Below, piece after piece: positions 13,321 through 23,639 of a DNA stretch of 64,000 nt. Each line of letters starts with the position of its first letter. Position 1 is the first letter of the stretch. The DNA is from Mytilus trossulus (Eukaryota; Mollusca; Bivalvia; Mytilida; Mytilidae): the NCBI RefSeq assembly GCF_036588685.1, contig NC_086376.1, positions 10,555,911 to 10,619,910 of the forward strand, written 5' to 3'. The notes under the pieces were generated by a model that was not told the DNA's origin, made no database searches, and saw only the letters and a program-made list of their open reading frames with translations. A program made the position numbers and the translations under genes.

Positions 13321-15209
13321 TACAGTGACTTGACTGTTAGTGTTGCTATCCACCAATTGCAACTCATTCAAAATTTTGACCTAATTGCAATTTGTTTTAT
13401 TAAACCAAATTGTTCAACTGGTCAGAAATTTGAACCAATTGCTGCAGAAAACCACAGTCAGGTTGTGAAAGTGCAAGGTGATAAAATAAAACATACTTAC
13501 AATCCTACAAGACTTTAACTCCACTTTAATGGTGTTGTGACAAAATTTGTCTATCAGTTTGTAAAGGTATATTATAGTCATTACAGTGACTTGACTGTAA
13601 GTGTTGCTATCCACCAATTGCAATTCATTCAAAATTTTGACCAAATTGCAATTTGTTTTATAAAACCAAATTGTTCAATTGGTCAAAAATTTGAACCAAC
13701 TGCTGCAGAAAACCACAGTCAAGTCGTGAAAGTGCAAGGTGATAAAATAAAATATACTTACAATCCTATAAGACTTTATCTCCACTTTAAAGATGTTGTG
13801 ACAAATTCAGTCTATCAGTTTGTATAGGTATATTATAGTCATTACCATGCTTAAGGTGAAATTGTTATTTTGAATTGCTATAAAAATGTCCAAACTAAGC
13901 TTTCATTTAGTTTTTCTTTCAAAAAGTCGTTTATATTCATAAGAATCAAACATTATGTGAATTAAAACATTTCATATTCTGTAAAATATGTGTAAAATTG
14001 CAATATGTTTGTAGGAAGTTTCCATGGGGAGATAATATTTTTTTTCTTTCAAAAAGTTTTTATTCAAAAGAATAATATTTTAGGTTATCTCCCCATGAAA
14101 ACTTATCAACAGCATATTGTTATTTCACACATATTTTCCTGAACATATGATGTTTTATTTTTAAAATGATAGCTGGTTCTTATGAATATAGAATACTTTT
14201 AGAAAGAAAAACTATAGTTTAGCTTAGTTTGGATATTTTTATAGCAATTCAAAATAACAATTTCACCTTAACCATGGAAATGACTATCATATACCTATAC
14301 AAACTGATAAACTTATTTGTCACAACATCATTAAAGTGGAGTTCAAGTCTTGTAGGATTGTAAGTATGTTTTACTTTATCACCTTGCACTTTCACATTTT
14401 GACTGAACAATTTGTTCAAATTTTTCACCAGTTGAACAATTTGATTTAATAAAACAAATTGCAATTTGGTCAAAATTTTGAATGAGTTGCAATTGGTGGA
14501 TAGCAACACTAACAGTCAAGTCACTGTAACATGCCTAAGGTGAAATTGTTATTTTGAATTGCTGTAAAAATGTCCATACTAAGCTTTCATATAGTTTTTC
14601 TTTCGAAACGTCTTTTATATTCATAAGAATCAGACATTGTGTGAATAAAAACATTTCATATTCAGTAAAATATGTGTAAAATTGCAATATGTTTGTAGGA
14701 AGTTTCCATGGGGAGATAATATATTTTTCTTTCAAAAAGTCTTAATTCAAAAAATTAATATTTTAAGTTATCTCCCCATGAAAACTCATCAATAGCATAT
14801 TGTTATTTCACACATATTTTCCTGAGTATATGATGTTTTATTTAAAATGATATCTGGTTCTTATGAATATAGAATACTTTTAGAAAGAAAAACTAAATGA
14901 AAGCTTAGTTTGGACATTTTTATAGCTATTCAAAATAAACAATTTCACCTTAAGCATGGTAATGACTATAATATACCTATACAAAATATATACTCAAATT
15001 TTCACAACATCATTAAAGTGGAGTTAAAGTCTTATAGGATTGTAAGTATGTTTTATTTTATCACCTTGCACTTTCACATTTTGACTGAACAATTTGTTCA
15101 ATATTCTGACCAGTTGAACAATTTGGTTTAATAAAACAAATTGCAATTGGGTCAAATTTTGAATGAGTTGCAATTGGTGGATAGCAACACTAACAGTCAA
15201 GTCACTGTA
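13321..15209. mobile_element. Composite of nested inverted repeats A-A-P-A'-P-A'
   Basis: Unit A (~261 bp, begins TACAGTGACTTGACTGTTAG) lies directly at 13321 and 13582 and inverted at 14277-14528 and 14959-15209. Between them sit two copies of a ~430-bp palindromic unit P (13846-14276 and 14530-14958), each with ends CATGCTTAAGGTGAAATTG and its complement. The outer ends are exact complements and carry TA at the tips, as for TA-target DNA transposons. The open frames in this stretch are shadows of the repeats. Confidence 0.85.
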
Positions 15210-15566
15210 TGACCAGAAGAACATTATTCATGAAATCAGATTTTAGTAGAAAATCCACATCAGCTTAGTTGTTGAAATTACCTTTGAATAATGAACAACT
15301 TGGAAGGTAAATATTTTAAAAGGAGCTTGCCTATTACATCATCACAGTTAGTGGTCTTACTATTTGGTAAAGTACCAAAATAAGATGGAGGTATGAGAAT
15401 TACTTCCAAACACTCACAAACAATATAAAGACAGTTCTGGAGAAAAATATAAATACTAAACTCAACCGTTTGGACTGGGATCAGCTCCAAGAAGTTTCAG
15501 TAAGGAAATGCAATTAAAGTAGTATGCACTTTTCTGATAAAACAAATGAATTGCATTTTCACGTAT

Positions 15567-15985
15567 CGAATAGTTATCAAAGTTACCAGGATTATAATTA
15601 AGTACGCCAGACGTGTGTTTCGTCTACATAAGACTCTTCAGTGACGCTCATATCAAAATATTTATAAAGCCAAACAAGTACAAAATTGAAGAGCATTGAG
15701 GATCCAAAATTCCAAAAGGTTGTGCCAAATACGGCTAAGGTAATCTATGCCTGGAATGAGAAAATCCTTAGTTTTTCGAAAATTTCAAAGTTTAGTTAAC
15801 AGGAAATTTATTAAAATGACCACATTATTGATATTCATGTCAACACTTCGGGTGTTGACTACTGGGCTGGTGATACCCGCGGGGACGAAACGTCCACCAG
15901 CAGTGGCATCGACCCAGTGGTGTAAATAGTTACCAAAGGTACCAGGATTATAATTTAGTACGCCAGACGCGCGTTTCGACCTGGA
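15567..15985 (+). repeat. Family T element with terminal direct repeat
   Basis: Starts ATAGTTATCAAAGTTACCAG, runs through CGCCAGACG...GTTTCGTCTACATAAG, GAAGAGCATTGAGGATCC and AGCAGTGGCATCGACCCAGT, then at 15928 repeats its own first ~55 bases. This is the most complete T copy in the window and shows what follows the usual truncation point. Confidence 0.85.
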
Positions 15986-16030
15986 AGGAAAAGATCAGCA
16001 AAAAAGTTATTAGTTTTCTACAATTGAAAA

Positions 16031-17430
16031 TACGGGGCGCCGAATGGGACTCTTGTGGTTTTGTACAAAATTCAATTCTGTCATAACAAAATCATTTTTG
16101 TCTTACAAAACTATGTGCTACAGACTTATTTTGTGAGAACTTCAATTTTGTGATGACAAAATTCATTTGTGTAGACAAAATTCATTTTTGTCATGACAAA
16201 ATTCATTTTTGTAGACAAAATTCATATTTGTCATGACAAAAGTCAATTTTGTCTTAAAGGTTTGCAAATATAAACATATTTGCATACAAAATTGACTTTT
16301 GTTACCTGATATGGAAATTAAATCACAAAAGTCAATTGTGTACGGTAAGATTCAATTTTGTGAGACAAAATTGACTTTTGTGAAACAAAATTAACTTTTG
16401 TGAGACTAAATTGACTTTTGTGAGACAAAATTGACTTTTGTGAGACAAAATTGACTTTTGTGAGACAAAATTCAATTTTGTCATTTTTGTTGAGACAAAA
16501 TTGAATTTTGTCATTTTTGTTGAGACAAAATTCAATTTTGTCATTTTTGTTGAGACAAAAGTCAATTTTGTTAATTTTTTTGAGACAAAAGTCAATTTTG
16601 TAAATTTTGTTGAGACAAAAGTCAATTTTGTTAATTTTGTTGAGACAAAAGTCAATTTTGTCAATTTTGTTGAGACAAAAGTCAATTTTGTCAATTTTGT
16701 TGAGACAAAAGTCAATTTTGTGACGACAAAATTCATTTTTGTGATGACAAAATTCAATTTTGTAACAACAAAATTGACTTTTATGAGACAAAATTGACTT
16801 TCGTGAGACAAAATTGACTTTCGTGAGACAAAAATCAATTTTGTTGAGACAAAATTCAATTTTGTTAATTTTGTTGAGACAAAATTCAATTTTGTCAATT
16901 TTGTTGAGACAAAATTCAATTTTGTCAATTTTGTTGAGACAAAATTCAAATTTGTCAATTTTGTTGAGACAAAAGTCAATTTTGTCAATTTTGTCTCACA
17001 AAAGTCAATTTTGTCTCACAAAAGTCAATTTTGTGTAACAAAAGTCAATTTTGTGTAACAAAAGTAATTTTTGTGTAACAAAAGTAATTTTTGTGTAATA
17101 AAAGTCAATTTTGTGTAACAAAAGTCGATTTTGTATGCAAATTAGTTCACAGAAACCAAACTAAACTAATTTATATACAAAATTGACTTTTGTCGCTCAA
17201 TTTTCAAATTAGGTAACAAAAGTCAAGTCTGTGTAACAAAAATGAATTTTGTCATGACAAAAGTGACTTTTGTCCGCTGATAGATAATTTTGTATGACAA
17301 AATTTCAAATTTGTAGTATGATACAAATTTTGTTAAACTGAACTCATTTTTGTTGAACAAAAGTCACTTTTGTCCGTACAAAATTGAATTTTGAGTACAA
17401 AACCACAAGAGTCCCATTCGGCGCCCCGTA
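16031..17430. mobile_element. Foldback-like element built of GACAAAA/TTTTGTC microrepeats
   Basis: Flanked by TA. Termini CGGGGCGCCGAATGGGACTC and the exact complement are followed by TTGTGGTTTTGTAC on both sides. The interior is almost all GACAAAATTGACTTTTGT-type sequence: 20-bp units at 16363-16470 (TTTTGTGAGACAAAATTGAC), 30-bp units at 16461-16715 and 16850-16985 (each with TTGTTGAGACAAAA), and inverted 20-bp units at 16984-17130. The 218-, 157- and 98-residue open frames are translations of the repeat, not genes. The design recalls Foldback elements, whose inverted repeats consist of short tandem units. Confidence 0.8.
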
Positions 17431-17434
17431 GGTA

Positions 17435-17610
17435 GAGGCAATTCCTTGTGTATAAGCTATTGTATAGCTAGTTTAACATCTCACTTGTATGACAGTCGCA
17501 TAAAATTCCCTTCCATAATAGGTAAAAATGTAAAAAATAGGTACAGCAGCATATTTTGTCTCATAATCTGAATCACTTCAAAACAAATATACAATGTGTC
17601 ATCATTGTTT
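17435..17610 (+). repeat. Family V fragment
   Basis: Contains ATAGCTAGTTTAACATCTCA, TGTATGACAGTCGCATAAAA and TAGGTACAGCAGCA, also recognisable in the reverse copy near 59400-59520. Confidence 0.55.
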
Positions 17611-18003
17611 TATTTTTATTGCATGCTTATGGATTTTATATTGCCTTTTGATATCGTGTCCCGCTTTTTAAAAAACAAACGTATATCATATTTTCTTCTA
17701 GCTTGCATATTTATGAACTTTCATTGACTTCTGTAAGCGGAAACATATATAACGATTACTGAAATCTTAATACTATCTAACAACTTCTAGTCAAATATTT
17801 TTGACTCGCCTTGCCGGAGTCGAAAAGCGAGACAAAGTTATGCTGTGTCTGGCGTCGACAATGTATTAGTTTGTGTTTAGGTCTATTTTATTGTGAACCA
17901 CCAGTGGTAGGTCAATGATATTTGGTAAACAGTTACATAAGCATTGGCACATTTCATTTCCATTGAGATAATTTGGCTTTGAAAACTTTTATTTATTGTA
18001 CAT

Positions 18004-18925
18004 ATGGACTCAAGTATATCTCCCGATGTGCGCGTTCTTAGTCAAATGATCAGTACCCTTTCGCATGATATGCGTAATATGTTTGGCGATATGAATACAC
18101 GCATTAATGATCTTGAAAGAAATCTAGAGCGTAAAATAACTGTTAAGGTTAATCAAATCATTGATAAGCGTGTCAATTCAGAAAATTAAAAAAGTCCGAT
18201 CTGAAGTCAACGCCGTTGTAGATTCTTTGCGCCTAGATATTGACGAAGACTTGCAAGTGGTAGAGAAAAAACTTGAAGATTTTTCCAAACAAATAGCCAA
18301 TCAATCTACCAGCAATATTGATTGTAATCTAGTTATCAGGAACCTTCCGGAAAGTACAAATGAAAATATCGTATCAAAAGTTTCCGCCTTGTTCAGAGAA
18401 GGTCTAAAAGTGCAAATTACCCCAATAAACTGTGAACGTAAACAGAGCCGAAGTACGCATACGAGTGGTGTTGTTATAGTCTCGTGCAAGTCCAAAGCAG
18501 TTGTAAATGATGTAATGTCAGCTAAATACAAACTGAAATCCAGTCGTCAGTACAGTGATGTTTTCATACACAGAGATCAGACTGTTCAACAACGCATAGA
18601 ACGTAAAAACTTTCAGACAATCGTAGATGTGTTAAAGTCTGTTGATCCACATATCAATATGAAGGGCGCGGAAGTTATTGCCAGTCGTTTTGTTAATAGC
18701 AAAAGATCTTCCGAGAACCGCAATGAACATGAGAGTAGGGGTACTTCTCATACACAACAAAATACATCACGACGTGGAACGAACAATTCAACAAGAAGTA
18801 ACACTTCCACCTTACATAGTAACACTGGTCATAGTAACTACAACGCAAGAACAAGTCATCGGGAACAGAACAACGGACACAGCAGTAGAAACAACCATCA
18901 ACAGTCGAGAAAAGGTAGATGGTAG
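18004..18925 (+). pseudogene. LINE ORF1 (coiled coil + RRM-like), one frameshift
   Basis: The first part (18004-18189) encodes a heptad-like helical stretch (DMNTRINDLERNLERKITV) and ends at TAA. A +1 shift near 18180 continues it as KIKKVRSEVNAVVDSL and stays open to UAG at 18923-18925. The second part has an RRM-like core (NLVIRNLPEST at the start, GVVIVSCKSKA in the middle) and a basic C-terminus rich in Ser, Asn, His and Arg. Such proteins bind LINE RNA. This is either an inactivating one-base indel or, less likely, programmed frameshifting. The true start may have been lost by 5' truncation. Confidence 0.75.
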
Positions 18926-21900
18926 TTATCTGCAGGTTTTTGGAATGTAAATAACTGGAATAAAAACACTAGCTCTGATAATTGTATTCTTCGCTCTACT
19001 TGTATAAATAAACTCGATTTAGATATTATATGTATTGGTGAAACTCATTTGAAAGGAGATGATGTATTATTTATTAATGGTTATAAATGGATAGGACAAA
19101 ATAGAAAAGCGTTACATAGAAATGCAAAAAATGGTTCTGGTGGTGTAGGTATTTTTATAAAAATGTATTTTTATGACTTATTCCATATTACTATATTAGA
19201 CACTTCATTTGAAGGTATTTTGTGGATAAACTTAATTGAAAAATCATCTGAATTTGAATTTAATATTTGCATTTGTTATTTACCTCCAGAAAATTCAACA
19301 CGTCAAATCGATAAAGATGCTTTCTTTGACACTTTAATTACACAAGTTTATGAACATCAAAATAAAGGGCCGTTTTTCATTTGCGGAGATTTTAACAGTA
19401 GATGTGGTAATGAAAGTGATTATATTGAGGGTGTTGACAATTTATGTCAAAGAAATGTCATTGATTTTAAGTGTAATTCATACTGTAATGCATTTATTGA
19501 TTTCCTTATTAGTGCTAATTGTTGTATACTCAATGGTAGAAACTTTGTAAACAATGATTATACATGTGTATCGACGAAAGGTTGTTCAGTGGTTGATTAT
19601 TGCATTGTACCTTATGATAATTTAAACTTGTTTAAAGATTTTTGTGTTATACGAGCGAATGATCTGGTCACGTCCGCAGGCTTCGACGTGAACGGGGTAG
19701 ATTTAAAACTAATACCTGATCATTCACTTATTAAATGGAGTATAGATTTAAATGCTTTTATGTCTAATGTACGACCAACAAATGATAAAGATGAGACATT
19801 TTCTACGAAGTTTGAGAAATTTGATTTTAATAAAATTCCTGCAAATTTTATGAATACAAATAACGTTTATCAAAATATATGTTCATTAATAGAAAGCCTT
19901 AAGACTGTTGAACATCAACAAAATTGTGTAAATGGCATTTATGATGATTTTTGTAAAACGGTTGAATCAGAGATGTCTGATAAAATACCAAGTAAGACTA
20001 TTTTTGTTGGTGGTAAGCAATCAAATAAAAAATATCGGAATAAGAAACCCTGGTGGAATGAATCTTTGAGTAAATTGTGGTATGAGATGTGTAATGCTGA
20101 AAAAGCATGGAATAAATGTAAAAACATGCATCAAAATCAGCTAAAAGCTATTTATGTACAAAAGAGGAAACATTTTGATAGTGAGGTTCAAAAAAGTAAG
20201 AGGAAGTATTGGTATGACATGCAGGAGCAATTACTCTCTGAATCTAGCAAAAATCAGCATATGTTTTGGAAAAAGATTGGTAAAATAGGTATTGCAGAAA
20301 GTCGTAAACATGTAATTCCTATGGAAGTAATCGACGATGATGGTATTGTAAGTTCTGAATTAACAGATGTTCTTGACAAATGGAAATCTGAATATTCAGA
20401 ATTGCTTAATCAGCAAAACAGTTCGATTAGGGTTTCTGATTCTTGTACCAGTTTAAATGAAGCGAGTACTTTTAATGATTTTTTGTTGACGGAACCCATT
20501 TCGTTTCAAGAAACAGTACATGTTATTGAAAAGACAAAAAGGGGTAAATCTGCTGGCATCGATAACTTACCGGGGGAGGTTTTTCTTAACCAAAGTTCAG
20601 CTCTATTTCTATACCATTTATTTGATATTTGTTTTAGATATGGTAATGTTCCTGATTTATGGAATAGAATTATTATTAATCCTATTCCTAAATCTAACAT
20701 GTCAGACGCGAGAGACCCCCTTTGTTATAGAGGGATCGCCCTTGCAGCAGTGTCTTACAAATTGTACTGTAATATACTGAGCGATAGATTAGCTCATTGG
20801 GTAGATGATAACAATGTACTGGCGGACGAGCAGAATGGTTTCCGGCAACAACGTAGTACAATTGACCAATTGTCTAGTCTTACTAATTTGATTGATGTAA
20901 GAAAAAAACTTCGTAAATCAACCTTTTGCGCCTTTATTGATTTTAAAAAGGCTTACGACACTATACAAAGGGATATTTTATGGTATAAATTAAATAAAAT
21001 GGGTGTTGCACAGACTTTTTGTTCTGCTATTAAGTCAATTTATACAAATGTTTTATGTTCTGTAAGAATAAACGGTCATTTCACAGACTGGTTTGATGTT
21101 AACTGTGGCTTGAAACAAGGATGTCCCTTGTCGCCCATTTTGTTCAACTTGTATATTAATGATTTAGTTACATTTCTTAAGTCCTTTGACTGCGGAATAG
21201 AAATAGGTGATGAAAAACTATGTATTTTGTTATATGCTGATGACGTTGTAATTATAGCAAACGATGAAAAAGAACTTCAACTTATGTTAAATGCTTTATC
21301 TACATGGTGTAAAGATAATTGTATGAAAATTAATGCAAACAAGAGTAACGTTGTACATTTTAGACCGCCATCTATACCTAGATCTGATGTAATTTTTAAT
21401 TGTAATGGTCATACTATTAAGTTTTCTAGTAATTATACTTATCTTGGTCTCGTTTTAAACGAGCATTTAGACTATAATGTTACTGCAAAAGCCGTTGCAT
21501 CTTCAGCAAATAGGGCTTTAGGGTTGGTAATAGCCAAGTGTAAACTTTTAGGTGGTGTTTGTTTCGATGTATTTGTAAAATTATATGAAAGTTTAGTTTG
21601 TCCTATAATAGAATATGGAGCAGGTATATGGGGTGTAAAATCATATTCTTGTATTAACTCCATTCATAATAGGGCTTGTAGATTTTTTCTCGGTGTAGGA
21701 AAATATGCACCAAATGCTGCAGTTACTGGAGACTTAGGTATAACACCTATTTTTGATAAGCAGTGGAAAAGTATTATTCGTTTGTGGTGTAGATTAAATA
21801 ACATGAGCTCAAACCGTTTAAATGCGAAAGTTCACAAGTGGGCTGATAGTATGAGTATTAAGCATAAGTGTGTTAAAAACTGGAATTTTGTAGTAAAGAA

Positions 21901-22468
21901 AACCTTCTGTGAACTAAATTTAAGTCATTTATCGTGTCCTGAAAATATGGACACTAACTATGTTATAAAAAATTTTATGTCAAAATTACATAGAATACAT
22001 GTCGATAATTGGCATGCTGTTTTGCATTCTGATAAATCTATATCGGGTAGAGGTGGCAATAAGCTACGAACTTACAGACTGTTTAAGGAAAATTTTGAAC
22101 CAGAGGAATACTGCAAAATAGCTTTACCCTTCAGTCACAGAAGTGCTTTCGCCAAATTTAGATGTGGTGTTGCTCCCCTTAGAATTGAAACAGGGAGATA
22201 TGAAAATATTGTTTTAGAAAATAGAGTGTGCCATATATGTGACGTTTTTATTGAAGATGAAGCGCATGTTTTATTAAGATGTCCTCTTTATGACGATTTT
22301 AGAAACCATTTATATCATGTTGCTGAAACTTTTAATGATAATTTTAATACTTTAGATGATAATCAAAAGTTAGTGTTTTTATTCTCAGATGTAAATATGA
22401 TTCGTGTGTGTGCCAAAACCTGTCATTTAATTTTAAAAAGACGTAGGAATTTTATATATTGTACATAG
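18926..22468 (+). CDS. LINE ORF2: AP endonuclease, reverse transcriptase, C-terminal CCHC-like motif
   Basis: An open frame of 1180 codons directly follows the ORF1 UAG in the same frame. Numbering from the codon after UAG, the endonuclease motifs are WNVNN (6-10), GETHL (Glu 39), CYLPPE, GDFNSR (154-159), a VDYC block and PDHS near 264, all with catalytic residues kept. Reverse transcriptase blocks are FIDFKKAYD (~670), GLKQGCPLSPILFNLYIND and YADD (770-773). Near 1102 is a CHIC...H...C zinc-knuckle-like motif. No RNase H domain is seen. The first in-frame ATG is at 19163 (residue 80), after the first two catalytic motifs, so the functional protein must begin upstream by readthrough, reinitiation or a non-AUG codon. 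No internal stops: this copy could still be enzymatically competent. Confidence 0.9.
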   Translation, partial: LSAGFWNVNNWNKNTSSDNCILRSTCINKLDLDIICIGETHLKGDDVLFINGYKWIGQNRKALHRNAKNGSGGVGIFIKMYFYDLFHITILDTSFEGILWINLIEKSSEFEFNICICYLPPENSTRQIDKDAFFDTLITQVYEHQNKGPFFICGDFNSRCGNESDYIEGVDNLCQRNVIDFKCNSYCNAFIDFLISANCCILNGRNFVNNDYTCVSTKGCSVVDYCIVPYDNLNLFKDFCVIRANDLVTSAGFDVNGVDLKLIPDHSLIKWSIDLNAFMSNVRPTNDKDETFSTKFEKFDFNKIPANFMNTNNVYQNICSLIESLKTVEHQQNCVNGIYDDFCKTVESEMSDKIPSKTIFVGGKQSNKKYRNKKPWWNESLSKLWYEMCNAEKAWNKCKNMHQNQLKAIYVQKRKHFDSEVQKSKRKYWYDMQEQLLSESSKNQHMFWKKIGKIGIAESRKHVIPMEVIDDDGIVSSELTDVLDKWKSEYSELLNQQNSSIRVSDSCTSLNEASTFNDFLLTEPISFQETVHVIEKTKRGKSAGIDNLPGEVFLNQSSALFLYHLFDICFRYGNVPDLWNRIIINPIPKSNMSDARDPLCYRGIALAAVSYKLYCNILSDRLAHWVDDNNVLADEQNGFRQQRSTIDQLSSLTNLIDVRKKLRKSTFCAFIDFKKAYDTIQRDILWYKLNKMGVAQTFCSAIKSIYTNVLCSVRINGHFTDWFDVNCGLKQGCPLSPILFNLYINDLVTFLKSFDCGIEIGDEKLCILLYADDVVIIANDEKELQLMLNALSTWCKDNCMKINANKSNVVHFRPPSIPRSDVIFNCNGHTIKFSSNYTYLGLVLNEHLDYNVTAKAVASSANRALGLVIAKCKLLGGVCFDVFVKLYESLVCPIIEYGAGIWGVKSYSCINSIHNRACRFFLGVGKYAPNAAVTGDLGITPIFDKQWKSIIRLWCRLNNMSSNRLNAKVHKWADSMSIKHKCVKNWNFVVKKTFCELNLSHLSCPENMDTNYVIKNFMSKLHRIHVDNWHAVLHSDKSISGRGGNKLRTYRLFKENFEPEEYCKIALPFSHRSAFAKFRCGVAPLRIETGRYENIVLENRVCHICDVFIEDEAHVLLRCPLYDDFRNHLYHVAETFNDNFNTLDDNQKLVFLFSDVNMIRVCAKTCHLILKRRRNFIYCT

Positions 22469-23454
22469 TATTTTATTTCATATTATGTATTATTATTATC
22501 TATGCATTTTAATAGTCTCTTATAATTCTGTATAGAATGGCTCTCATTTTATTTAGTGTTATTTTACAATGTTACTATTGTATAAAGATTGATTGTACTT
22601 GTTGAGAGATGAGACTTAAATAAAACATTGAATTGAATTGAATTGTATAAGTTTGTGATTAGGTCAGATTAAGCCTGAAGGGGGACCATTAGTGGTAGGC
22701 AAATGTTAATTGGTATGCAGTTAAATAAGCATTAGCACATTTAATTTTTATGGCGAATAATGGCCCCTCAATCTCAATCATGGTGTATTGACTTTGAAAC
22801 TTTTACTCAGTTAATATATATCCTTTTGTGATTACATGAGTTTAAGAGAAATCACTTATATTTAGTCAATGATAGTTTGCATGCAAATATATTGGTATTT
22901 GCAAGGCTTGTTCCATTGACATTATATAGCCTCACACCCGCGTCACGGCTCTTTGACTTTGAAACGTGTACATAGTTTACAAGTTAATAATTGTGTTTAG
23001 GTTTGTCTTCTAGAATGATTTAGTATAAGTCAATGGCATTTCCATGGAGATAGTTTAGACATGTACATTCGGTCATTGTTCCGCGACTTTGAATATTTGC
23101 ATTATCAAAACTACAAAAAGTGGAGACATAACTCTGTGTTAACAGTTTATTCGTAGGCGGCGATAACAGCTAACTATTAACGTCGCATATTCTGTTGTAG
23201 CTGAGCATTAAAAAGTATGTCAACTTGAATAATGTTATTTAAGATAGCGGTATGGTCAGATACTTGAACATTTCACTCCATGTTGCTAAGTCGTTTTCAC
23301 TAGAAATTTCATCTTAATTCATGTTTTATGATTATTTTTATAGATACGACCTAATAAATAAAAAAGGTAATATATTTCAATTGTTGTAAATTTTACCAAT
23401 CATGTATGTTTAAGTTGTTCACACAATATGGTGTATATAACGGAGTTATCTATA

Positions 23455-23600
23455 ACTGTCATTCAAGTTGAAGGTTAGGGTAACTATAAAACATGTTTAA
23501 CACACCACCAGTATTTCCTTCGGAAAATGTCTGTATCAAGTCAGGAGTATCATTGTTTTGTTCCTTTCGTTTCTTTGGTAAATATAGGCGAATTTTTGTT
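23455..23600 (+). repeat. Family V fragment
   Basis: AACACACCACCAGTATTTCC ... ATCAAGTCAGGAGTATCATT parallels 39380-39440 (same order of motifs). Confidence 0.5.
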
Positions 23601-23639
23601 TTTTTTTCAGGATATATGGACTTCTCCTTTTCAAATTTA

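Larger units (their letters stand above)
18001..22641 (+). mobile_element. Non-LTR retrotransposon (APE-type LINE)
   Basis: Carries an ORF1 with coiled-coil and RRM-like regions, an ORF2 with endonuclease and reverse transcriptase, a short 3' UTR and a pentanucleotide tail (ATTGA)n at 22627-22641. It sits inside element S. ATTGTA occurs immediately before it (17995-18000) and after it (22642-22647) and is the likely target duplication, though the match is partly ambiguous with the tail. The 5' end falls three bases before the first ATG of ORF1, so a 5' UTR, and possibly the start of ORF1, is missing. The clade is uncertain (L2/CR1/I/Jockey-like range). Confidence 0.88.
17803..23185 (+). mobile_element. 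Core-repeat element S, split by a LINE
   Basis: A hairpin-forming head GACTCGCCTTGCCGGAGTCG...AAAGCGAGAC (17803-17832) is followed by core sequence with GTGGTAGGTCAATGATATTT and GCATTGGCACATTTCATTTC. The core resumes at 22648 after the LINE (ATTAGTGGTAGGCAAATG) and ends with a tail like ACAAAAAGTGGAGACATAAC near 23120. Related blocks lie at 32690-34460 and 38625-39195. Confidence 0.75.

Noticed and set aside
13180..15224. Several 60-96 residue open frames sharing similar peptides
   Set aside because: They are the same ~261-bp repeat read in different copies and orientations.
16318..17038. Open frames of 157, 218, 98 and 74 residues with regular TKLTKLNFVS or NKIDKIDFCL repeats
   Set aside because: They are translations of the 30-bp microrepeat in several frames and on both strands at once; stops are simply rare in the unit. 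No start context, splice signal or conserved composition supports a protein.
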